Source: Acidobacteriota bacterium
GTDB taxonomy: Bacteria > Acidobacteriota > Terriglobia > Acidiferrales > UBA7541
Reading direction: 5' to 3'
NCBI GenBank assembly: GCA_003131985.1
Contig: PKWH01000186.1
Coordinates: 30,412 to 35,507, forward strand
Length of the DNA stretch: 5,096 nucleotides
The position numbers were made by a program, and so were the translations under genes. Shown here in pieces: positions 1-5,096 of the stretch. Each line of letters opens with the position of its first letter. Position 1 is the first letter of the stretch. The notes beneath the pieces are model-generated. The model was not told the origin of the DNA and made no database searches. It was given only the letters and a program-made list of their open reading frames with translations.

Positions 1-272
1 TGAAGCTCCGCCGGCCGCGGCTGCCCAAATAGCTGGTCCCACGCGCCGGATCCGATTCCCATGATGCAGGACAGCCCCGCTTCAATGTTGCGAAACTCCA
101 CCGCGCGAAAAATCCCGCTCAGATCTCCGCAGAACGACCGCAGAGTCGCGCGACTGTCGGTCCCCGGCTTTAGCGTCACGACCAGAAAGATCGCGGCGCG
201 CGAGAGCCGTGCAACGATCGGCTGCGCGACAATTAGTTCCGCTTTGGGCGCGCTCTTCGAATCGGACTCCAT
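1..272 (-). CDS. DyP-type heme peroxidase, N-terminal part (runs off left edge)
   Basis: Only the first 90 codons are present; the rest lies beyond position 1. DyP-type peroxidases are heme proteins that use hydrogen peroxide to oxidise dyes, porphyrins and other substrates. The family call rests on the N-terminal ferredoxin-like half. Its signature blocks are Q-P-I-V-A-R-L-S-R-A-A-I-F-L at residues 17-30, S-F-C-G-D-L at 46-51, and L-S-C-I-M-G-I-G-S-G-A-W-D at 67-79, matching the start of the YfeX-like DyP group as I remember it. The family's catalytic Asp (GxxDG motif) and proximal heme His would lie outside the window, so activity cannot be judged. The start at 272 is well supported: a GGGAGG ribosome binding site sits 7 bases upstream, and the protein begins with a short polar stretch before the conserved fold. 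No signal peptide or Tat motif is visible, so it is probably cytoplasmic or encapsulated. It is divergent from the M23 peptidase gene. Confidence 0.85.
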   Translation of the reverse strand, partial: MESDSKSAPKAELIVAQPIVARLSRAAIFLVVTLKPGTDSRATLRSFCGDLSGIFRAVEFRNIEAGLSCIMGIGSGAWDQLFGQPRPAEL

Positions 273-279
273 CCTATTT

Positions 280-285
280 CCTCCC
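280..285 (-). promoter_or_regulatory. Ribosome binding site of the DyP peroxidase gene
   Basis: Read on the minus strand this is GGGAGG followed by AAATAGG and then the ATG at 272-270. The motif is close to the Shine-Dalgarno consensus and the 7-base spacing is ideal. It fixes the peroxidase start codon. It is also the only clear Shine-Dalgarno motif next to any of the three starts visible in this window. Confidence 0.8.
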
Positions 286-383
286 GCTTCTACTTTCCCC
301 ATTGCCCTGCTGGCCCGTCGTGACGCGACCGCCGCCTCTTGGAAACTTCGCGAGAAGGTATACTCCGCCTCGCGACCATTGCA

Positions 384-413
384 AATAAATATTTAAAGAC
401 TGGGGGAGGTCAA
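384..413 (-). promoter_or_regulatory. Candidate promoter for the DyP peroxidase gene
   Basis: On the minus strand TTGACC (413-408, five of six matches to a sigma-70 -35 box) is followed after 18 bases by TTTATT (389-384, four of six matches to the -10 box). This lies in an unusually AT-rich patch (381-398) of an otherwise GC-rich region. The leader would be about 100 bases. A weaker alternative closer to the gene is TTTGCA (385-380), 17 bases, TATACC (362-357). Consensus matching by eye produces false positives, so this is tentative. Confidence 0.3.
386..395. repeat. Perfect 10-bp AT palindrome
   Basis: TAAATATTTA is its own reverse complement. It lies in the AT-rich patch of the divergent region and overlaps the candidate -10 box of the peroxidase promoter. 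It could be a small operator or simply promoter-associated AT-rich DNA. Short AT palindromes arise easily by chance. Confidence 0.35.
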
Positions 414-435
414 GGCGGCACAAGCGGACGGGACA

Positions 436-469
436 CACGGAGGTTCCCCTGAAACCGGGGGCCTCCGTG
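436..469. repeat. Strong GC-rich inverted repeat (operator or hairpin) in the divergent region
   Basis: The arms CACGGAGG (436-443) and CCTCCGTG (462-469) are perfect reverse complements. Inside them CCCC (446-449) pairs with GGGG (457-460), with a T-G wobble (445/461) and one bulged T (444), leaving a 7-base loop (450-456). The result is roughly 13 base pairs. No T-run follows on either side, so it does not look like an intrinsic terminator. Its right arm overlaps the candidate -35 box of the M23 peptidase gene (467-472), which fits a protein-binding operator better than an RNA element. If transcription began further upstream it could instead fold as a leader hairpin. The role is inference; the symmetry is directly visible. 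Confidence 0.6.
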
Positions 470-497
470 ACAATCAGGAACTCCTGTCTCGTAAAAT
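467..497 (+). promoter_or_regulatory. Candidate promoter for the M23 peptidase gene
   Basis: GTGACA (467-472, five of six -35 matches) and TAAAAT (492-497, five of six -10 matches) are separated by 19 bases, slightly longer than the usual 16-18. Transcription would begin near 503-506, giving a leader of about 30 bases. The -35 box overlaps the right arm of the inverted repeat at 436-469, so a repressor bound there could block it. A small inverted repeat, CAGGA (475-479) and TCCTG (482-486), lies in the spacer. Tentative. Confidence 0.35.
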
Positions 498-534
498 TTC
501 AAGCGGAAGGTCTTAGCGTGTAAATTAAGTATGG

Positions 535-1422
535 ATGAAATGTCGAAACGATAGTTACCGGCGGCCTGGGATCCCTGGCGTCTTGCTGGCGCCGTTTCTA
601 GCCGCAATGTTCGGTTCTGCAGCCGGCGCGCAACAATGCACCGTAAAACCCGCATCGATTCCGCTGGGCCAGACTGTCCGCCTTAGTTGCGAAGTCCCTG
701 CAACCACCGCGCGACTGAAGGGCCGCACCGTGCGTCTTTTCAAGCAGACCGATGGCGCCTGGCTAGGTCTGATGCCCGTGGCCGTCGCCGACGTTCCAGG
801 CACCTACCCGATTGAATTTCTCGCAGAGGACGGAACCTCCGTCGCCTCCGTCAGCTTGACCATTCGCAAAACCATCTTCCCCTCGCAAAATGTTGTTCTC
901 GCGCCGCAAATTGAAGCGCTCCACTCCACCCCGGAAGAAATGCAAACCCTAACCACCTTTCGCGACTCCGTATCCGACGTCAAGTATTGGGAAGATCCTC
1001 TCGTTGCTCCGCTTCCCGGCTGCGTCATCTCACCCTTCGGCGTAAAGCGCCTGCACAACGGGAAGCCAACCGGTGAGTTTCACGCGGGAATCGACCAGCG
1101 CGCGTCCGACGGGACTCCCATTCGCGCAGTGGCAGCCGGCATCGTAAAAATCGTCCAGCCCTTCAACGTCCTCGGCGGCACCGTAGCTATCGACCACGGC
1201 CAGGGCCTCGAAACCATGTATCTGCACATGTCGAAATTGAACGTGGAGGCAGGCGCTCGCGTGAACCAAGGCGACGTGATCGGCTACGTCGGCGCCACAG
1301 GACGCGCCAACGGGCCGCACCTTCACTGGGTCGTTTACGTGAACGGCGTCCCCGTAAACCCTCAGCAATGGGTCACGCTGAAGCCGTGCGGTGCGGCTAA
1401 AACGAAGTTGAAAGGAAAGTAG
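535..1422 (+). CDS. Secreted M23 (LytM-type) metallopeptidase
   Basis: This is a predicted zinc endopeptidase of family M23, whose members cut peptide cross-links of peptidoglycan or help activate amidases. The 295-residue protein starts with a signal peptide: basic residues to about 10, a hydrophobic core around 14-30, and a likely cut after A-G-A at residue 32. Residues about 35-112 form a beta-rich, Ig-like N-terminal domain. A linker with an acidic/polar stretch follows to about 155. The M23 domain covers about 160-282. It keeps the expected zinc and catalytic residues: H183 and D187 in F-H-A-G-I-D, H231 in Y-L-H-M, and H262/H264 in P-H-L-H-W. Loss of these would mark a regulatory LytM protein; here it should be active. 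No lipobox is present. The start at 535 is forced by an in-frame TAA at 526-528 and by the need for the signal peptide, yet no Shine-Dalgarno motif lies close upstream. It converges on the glycosyltransferase gene. Confidence 0.9.
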   Translation: MKCRNDSYRRPGIPGVLLAPFLAAMFGSAAGAQQCTVKPASIPLGQTVRLSCEVPATTARLKGRTVRLFKQTDGAWLGLMPVAVADVPGTYPIEFLAEDGTSVASVSLTIRKTIFPSQNVVLAPQIEALHSTPEEMQTLTTFRDSVSDVKYWEDPLVAPLPGCVISPFGVKRLHNGKPTGEFHAGIDQRASDGTPIRAVAAGIVKIVQPFNVLGGTVAIDHGQGLETMYLHMSKLNVEAGARVNQGDVIGYVGATGRANGPHLHWVVYVNGVPVNPQQWVTLKPCGAAKTKLKGK

Positions 1423-1428
1423 TTTCCT
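1413..1428. terminator. Small hairpin between convergent genes, possible weak bidirectional terminator
   Basis: AGGAAA (1413-1418) pairs with TTTCCT (1423-1428) around the loop GTAG, which contains part of the peptidase stop codon. The stem is only 6 bp and mostly AT, and no T-run follows. It sits exactly where the two convergent transcripts meet, so weak termination in both directions is possible, but the sequence is not a convincing intrinsic terminator. Confidence 0.3.
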
Positions 1429-1431
1429 GCC

Positions 1432-3042
1432 TCAGTTCCAATGCTTCAACTTCGGCCACGCCGCCCCTAACGGTGCTTTCAGTCCGTGGCAAACCAAGAT
1501 GGTGTAATGCTCCTCATCCATCCCGTACTGAGGATCCAGCGTTGGCCCTTTGTCCACGCTCTGGCAATACCTCTGCGCGTCGTCCAGATCCCATTGCAGC
1601 AAAATCAAACTCTCGCCGGTGTAGTTCCTCGGCCCCCAGTAATAATAATTCTGGTGCGCGCTAATCGATTTCGGCAACCCGTAGCGAGAGCCGAAAAAAT
1701 CAATCGCGCCGGCCTCGCCATAATTTCCCGCTAGAATCCCCGTCTTGGCGCGTTGTTCGGGAGGTATGGCGTTGTACACGTCGGCCACCGACGCCACCAT
1801 CTCCGGCCATCCAAACTCATCGGCGAAATGCTGCGGCAGAGCTTCGGTGTCGTGCGATTCGGTGTGCGGCGGCTTGATCCCCAACGCCTCCATGTACGGC
1901 ACCACCTTCGCAATCGGCAAAATCGGAATCACCAGCGGCGCAGCGATCGCGCCCAGCGCCACCACGAGCGCAGGAATTGCAACGCGCACCCAGCGCCGTC
2001 CCTCGCGCCCGCGATTTAACCCTTCCCAATACACGCCTCCCGCAGCGAACAGCATCGGATAAATCGGCGCCAGGTAATAATCCTTGGCGTGCAGCGCCAT
2101 CATCACCGCAAGAAACGCCAGGTACGTCACGCCCAGAATCCGATATCGCTTTCCATCGCGGTGAAACAGAAGAAATCCCAATCCCGCAATCCAAACTAGC
2201 GCGCTCGCCGGATTCAACATCATGATCTGCTGCAGCAGAAAACGCGGAGGAGGCAACACTGTGTTCTTGCCCGTTTTCCTTACGTTGTTCAGGTCCACCC
2301 ATGTCGGAAAGTCGTGCTGATACTGCCAGATCAAGTTCGGCAAGCAAATCAGGAACGCAATCCCCACCGCAATCCACAGCCACTTGCTCTTGAGCAACCG
2401 CCGGTCGGACGTCGCCGCTATTCCGACGACCAGAGCAAAAAGAAAAAACGCCGTGGAATGTTTATTCTCGAGCCCGAGCCCAAGCAGCACTCCGCTCCAC
2501 ACCAGCAATTTCGGTTGATTGCGATTGATCGCCAGCAGCAGAAAATAAATGCACCCCATCCAAAACAGCGGCTCGAACGCATTCATCGAGTAGCGCCCGC
2601 CTATCACGAGAACCACGGGAGCCACCAGCACGCACACGCCGGACAAAAACACCGCAAATCGCTTGCCGCCAAGCTCGCGCGCGATCAGTCCGGTCAAGAC
2701 GATCTGCGCTCCCTGCGCCAACGCCGGCAACAGCCGAAGAGCGTGAAGCGATTCGCCGAACAACATGCGATTTACACGCAGCACCCACGCCCCCAGTGGC
2801 GCGAAATCCACGTATCCCCACGCCAAATGATTGCTGGTAGCAATAAAATACAGTTCATCGCGAAAGTACCCGTAACGCCCATCGGTAAGCATCTGCACCA
2901 ACAATGCAACCGCCGCCAGCGCCCACGCGATCGCCATCCCGCCAGAAAAGAGCGATTCGCGATTGCCGCTAATATCGCGCCGCCCCATCGAAGCACTGTG
3001 GTTCGCGAAGCCTGTTACCCGTTCGGAAATAGCGTCGTCCAT
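1432..3042 (-). CDS. Membrane glycosyltransferase, GT39/ArnT/PMT-like (GT-C fold)
   Basis: This is a predicted polytopic inner-membrane enzyme that moves a sugar from a polyprenyl-phosphate donor to an acceptor on the outer face; the acceptor cannot be told from sequence. The 536-residue protein shows about 11 hydrophobic segments, near 36-52, 103-121, 128-146, 153-171, 178-191, 196-211, 219-240, 279-294, 301-317, 323-338 and 352-375. The first large external loop carries Y-F-R-D-E-L-Y (59-65); its D62/E63 pair is where GT-C enzymes place the catalytic acid. Other family-like blocks are L-E-N-K-H-S (191-196) and H-A-K-D-Y-Y-L-A-P-I-Y-P (318-329). The soluble C-terminal part (about 380-536) is probably periplasmic. 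The start at 3042 has no Shine-Dalgarno motif; M19 or M36 are possible alternatives but are no better supported. The end is 9 bp from the peptidase stop, convergent. The kinase gene lies upstream on the same strand. Confidence 0.85.
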   Translation of the reverse strand: MDDAISERVTGFANHSASMGRRDISGNRESLFSGGMAIAWALAAVALLVQMLTDGRYGYFRDELYFIATSNHLAWGYVDFAPLGAWVLRVNRMLFGESLHALRLLPALAQGAQIVLTGLIARELGGKRFAVFLSGVCVLVAPVVLVIGGRYSMNAFEPLFWMGCIYFLLLAINRNQPKLLVWSGVLLGLGLENKHSTAFFLFALVVGIAATSDRRLLKSKWLWIAVGIAFLICLPNLIWQYQHDFPTWVDLNNVRKTGKNTVLPPPRFLLQQIMMLNPASALVWIAGLGFLLFHRDGKRYRILGVTYLAFLAVMMALHAKDYYLAPIYPMLFAAGGVYWEGLNRGREGRRWVRVAIPALVVALGAIAAPLVIPILPIAKVVPYMEALGIKPPHTESHDTEALPQHFADEFGWPEMVASVADVYNAIPPEQRAKTGILAGNYGEAGAIDFFGSRYGLPKSISAHQNYYYWGPRNYTGESLILLQWDLDDAQRYCQSVDKGPTLDPQYGMDEEHYTILVCHGLKAPLGAAWPKLKHWN

Positions 3043-3051
3043 AGGGCCAGC

Positions 3052-3080
3052 AGCTTACCGGACAAAAATCCGGCATTCAA
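3052..3080 (-). promoter_or_regulatory. Candidate promoter with inverted repeat in its spacer, upstream of the glycosyltransferase
   Basis: On the minus strand TTGAAT (3080-3075, four of six -35 matches) and TAAGCT (3057-3052, only three of six -10 matches) are exactly 17 bases apart. The spacer contains an inverted repeat with arms CCGGA (3058-3062) and TCCGG (3069-3073) and a 6-base loop. Initiation would fall about 3-5 bases before the ATG at 3042, implying a nearly leaderless message and agreeing with the absent Shine-Dalgarno motif. The -10 match is poor, so the promoter is weakly supported; the inverted repeat itself is plainly there. It lacks a T-run and is not a good terminator for the kinase gene. 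Confidence 0.25.
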
Positions 3081-3143
3081 CCGTACAAGTGTTTCCATCG
3101 AAGACCTAGCCTACGCGGCAGTTCAAGAGTGATAGAAGAAATA

Positions 3144-5096
3144 TTACGATGCGGAGCTTTTGCTGAGGCCGACCAGCTTCTGGAATTCGGGGTCGTCGCG
3201 CAGGCACTCGAAATCAGAATCTTTCGCCGCCCAATTGCGATTCCCATATCCGGCCGCAAACGCCTTGTGGAGCGTCTCGAGCGCCTCTGCTTTTTTCCCA
3301 AGGACGCCGTAGGTACAAGCGGCGTTGTACAGGGTGTTGGCGTCGCCGGGGCGAAGGGCGACGGCGGTCTGCAAGTGCCGGGTGGCCTCGTCCGCGTCTT
3401 GTTCAGAGTTGGCGAGTTGATTAGCCAGCAAGATACGGGCCCGCACGTCTTCCGGCACCAGCTCCAGTTGTTGGCGGAGGGCCTTGATCATCCGCTCTCG
3501 GACATGCTCCGTTTCCTTTTTCCGGCCCAGCCGTTGCAGCGTGTTGCGATAGGGAATATAGGTATTGTAGTCGTCGCCGTTGGCTTCGATGGCCCGCTCC
3601 GTGAGCGCCGCGGCCTCTTCGAACCGCCCGGAGGCGAAGTACGCTCGGCCGAGGATGTTCCAGGATCCGTCACAGTCGGGCTTGCGCTCGATGGCGCGCT
3701 GGGCCAGCAGTGCGGCGTCATCGTATTTCTTCTGCGCATAAGAGAGTCGGGCGTGCGCTACCAGCACTTCCGGCAGGTCCGGCGCAAGCGCAGTGGCCCG
3801 GTCGCAGGCAGCCAGTCCCCGTTCAATCCATTTCGGGCTCTGTTCGCGAATCTCGTAGATGAGCCCGCACAGGTGCGCAATCCCGGCGTGCGCCAGAGCG
3901 AAATTCGGGTCCATCTGGATGGCCTGTTCGAACATCTGGAGCGCGTAGTCCATATTCTCGCGGCGCGTGTAGCTTCTTCCGCGCAGGTAAAAATCGTACG
4001 CCAGAGTGTTTTCCGTGGGCTTACGCGCAATGATTTTTTCTTCCTGAGGCGTCAGCGTAATGCGCAGCGCCTGGGCTATGCTTCGCGCGATTTCTTCCTG
4101 TATGGCGAACACGTCTTCCAGCTGCCTGTCGTACCGCTCCGCCCAGACCGAGTGCCTGGTTGAGGCTTCCACCAACTGTGCCGTGATCCGCACCCTATTG
4201 CCGGCTCGGCGAATAGACCCTTCGAGCACGTAGGAGGCGCCAAGCTGCTGGCCCACCTGATGAGCCGTGACCGCTTTGTCGCGAAACGCGAGCATCTCCG
4301 ACCGCGGAAAGATTTGCAGTTGCGCGATCTTTGAAATCTCCGTGACAATGTCTTCGGTAATTCCGTCTCGGAAGTATTCATCTTCTTTCGCGCCGCTCTG
4401 GTTTTCGAAGTAAAGCACCGCAACCGATTTTTGCTTTGGTACTACCGCTTGCGCCCCGGAACCCGCGACGCTCTTCTCAGCGCCGGGCCGCCGGCTCGAC
4501 TCGATGTCGCGGCTGAGACGCTTCAGGTCCGCGCGAAGTTCCGCGGCAGTCTGGCATCGCAGGTCAGGGTCTTTCTCCAGCGTCTTACCCAGAATGCTCT
4601 CCATCGCCAAGGGCAGCCGTGGGTTTAGCTCTTTCGCAGAGGTGGGCGCGGCATGCAGAATTCCATCGAAAACGACCGCCGAAGTCGCGCCCGGAAAGGG
4701 AACCGACCCGGTCGCCATTTCGTAAAGAACCACGCCGAGCGAAAACAAATCCGACCGCGCATCCAGTTCTTCTCCGCGCGCTTGCTCCGGCGACATGTAC
4801 GCAATCGTGCCCATGGAGCTGCCCGGGCTTGTCAGTTGCTCTCTATCGAGCATATGCGTCTGCGTGCGCATCGACGTAGCGGCCACCGACTCGGCGGCTT
4901 GACGCACCGTGGCTGTCAGCTTCGCCAAACCAAAATCCAAAACCTTGGCCTGTCCGCGTTCCACCAAAAAAATATTCGCAGGCTTGATGTCGCGGTGCAC
5001 GATTCCCTTGGAGTGCGCCGCATCGAGCCCGTTCGCGATCTGAATGCCGATCTCCAAAAGCTCCGATACTTCGATGGGTTTCCCGGCAATGCGGTG
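3144..5096 (-). CDS. Ser/Thr protein kinase with TolB-like domain and TPR array (N-terminus beyond right edge)
   Basis: This is a Hanks-type Ser/Thr kinase fused to a TolB/FlgO-like domain and TPR repeats, a signalling protein of unknown target. The window holds 650 codons, and the open frame continues past 5096. An in-frame TTG at 5057 is not the start: the N-lobe (glycine loop, VAIK lysine) is missing and must lie outside. In window-fragment numbering (first residue at 5096): H-R-D-I-K-P-A-N at 34-41 (catalytic D36, N41), D-F-G at 54-56, S-P-E at 102-104 and S-D-L-F-S-L-G at 115-121. All are intact, so this is an RD-type active kinase as far as visible. Between D-F-G and S-P-E lie 45 residues rich in Ser/Thr, a likely autophosphorylation segment. 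The TolB-like domain (about 224-353) begins V-A-V-L-Y-F-E-N. About seven TPRs follow (363-613), then a tail typical of acidobacterial kinases. No transmembrane segment is visible in the linker (190-223), so this part looks cytoplasmic. Confidence 0.9.
   Translation of the reverse strand, partial: HRIAGKPIEVSELLEIGIQIANGLDAAHSKGIVHRDIKPANIFLVERGQAKVLDFGLAKLTATVRQAAESVAATSMRTQTHMLDREQLTSPGSSMGTIAYMSPEQARGEELDARSDLFSLGVVLYEMATGSVPFPGATSAVVFDGILHAAPTSAKELNPRLPLAMESILGKTLEKDPDLRCQTAAELRADLKRLSRDIESSRRPGAEKSVAGSGAQAVVPKQKSVAVLYFENQSGAKEDEYFRDGITEDIVTEISKIAQLQIFPRSEMLAFRDKAVTAHQVGQQLGASYVLEGSIRRAGNRVRITAQLVEASTRHSVWAERYDRQLEDVFAIQEEIARSIAQALRITLTPQEEKIIARKPTENTLAYDFYLRGRSYTRRENMDYALQMFEQAIQMDPNFALAHAGIAHLCGLIYEIREQSPKWIERGLAACDRATALAPDLPEVLVAHARLSYAQKKYDDAALLAQRAIERKPDCDGSWNILGRAYFASGRFEEAAALTERAIEANGDDYNTYIPYRNTLQRLGRKKETEHVRERMIKALRQQLELVPEDVRARILLANQLANSEQDADEATRHLQTAVALRPGDANTLYNAACTYGVLGKKAEALETLHKAFAAGYGNRNWAAKDSDFECLRDDPEFQKLVGLSKSSAS

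Noticed and set aside
359..364. TATACT as a -10 box for a plus-strand promoter
   Set aside because: The match to consensus is good, but the nearest -35-like sequence (TTGGAA, 339-344) is only 14 bases away, and the site is about 170 bases from the peptidase start. It is also readable as a minus-strand -10 box.
61..396. 111-codon open frame on the plus strand
   Set aside because: It overlaps the DyP peroxidase start on the opposite strand, runs through its promoter region, and has a low-complexity basic translation with no recognisable domain.
410..655. 81-codon open frame on the minus strand across the intergenic region
   Set aside because: It covers the inverted repeat and the signal-peptide coding part of the M23 gene. 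Its translation has no recognisable features.
3058..3073. Intrinsic terminator of the kinase gene
   Set aside because: The stem is only 5 bp, lies about 70 bases past the kinase stop, and is not followed by a T-run on the minus strand; the Ts are in its loop.
2314..3132. 272-codon open frame on the plus strand, antisense to the glycosyltransferase
   Set aside because: It mirrors the codon pattern of a well-supported membrane protein on the other strand. Its own translation is rich in Arg, Gln and His with no recognisable domain and no hydrophobic or motif pattern.
3129..4163. 344-codon open frame on the plus strand, antisense to the kinase
   Set aside because: It lies wholly opposite the TPR and TolB-like coding region, whose protein motifs are clear. 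Long antisense open frames are common opposite GC-rich genes, and this one shows no family signature.
5055..5057. TTG as the start codon of the kinase gene
   Set aside because: The reading frame continues without a stop to the window edge, and the kinase N-lobe would be missing if translation began here.

Overview
The window looks like ordinary chromosome from a GC-rich Gram-negative-type bacterium, most likely an acidobacterium. This is inferred mainly from one gene at the right-hand side: a Ser/Thr kinase fused to a TolB-like domain and a TPR array, ending in a tail (N-R-N-W-A...D-F-E-C-L-R-D-D-P-E-F) that I associate with the large kinase families of Acidobacteriota. A species cannot be named from sequence alone. 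There is no tRNA, rRNA, CRISPR array, insertion sequence or phage gene.

Layout, left to right. (1) Positions 1-272, minus strand: the first 90 codons of a DyP-type heme peroxidase, running off the left edge. (2) Positions 273-534: a divergent intergenic region of 262 bp. It holds a good ribosome binding site and candidate promoters for the peroxidase, a 10-bp AT palindrome, and a strong GC-rich inverted repeat that overlaps a candidate -35 box for the gene to the right. (3) Positions 535-1422, plus strand: a secreted M23 (LytM-type) metallopeptidase with intact zinc and catalytic residues. (4) Nine bases later, convergent on the minus strand (1432-3042): a multi-pass membrane glycosyltransferase of the GT39/ArnT/PMT type. 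(5) Positions 3043-3143: a 101-bp spacer with a small inverted repeat. (6) Positions 3144-5096, minus strand: a Ser/Thr kinase/TolB-like/TPR protein whose N-terminal part lies beyond the right edge.

Functional links are modest. The peptidase (peptidoglycan) and the glycosyltransferase (lipid-linked sugar transfer at the outer face of the inner membrane) both act on the cell envelope, but they are convergent and so not one operon. The kinase and glycosyltransferase are on the same strand, kinase upstream, and could be co-transcribed across the 101-bp gap, but the gap also holds promoter-like sequence. I see no convincing new multi-gene system. The points most worth a second look are the operator-like inverted repeat in the divergent region, the missing Shine-Dalgarno sequences on two genes, and the apparently soluble kinase/TolB/TPR fusion.
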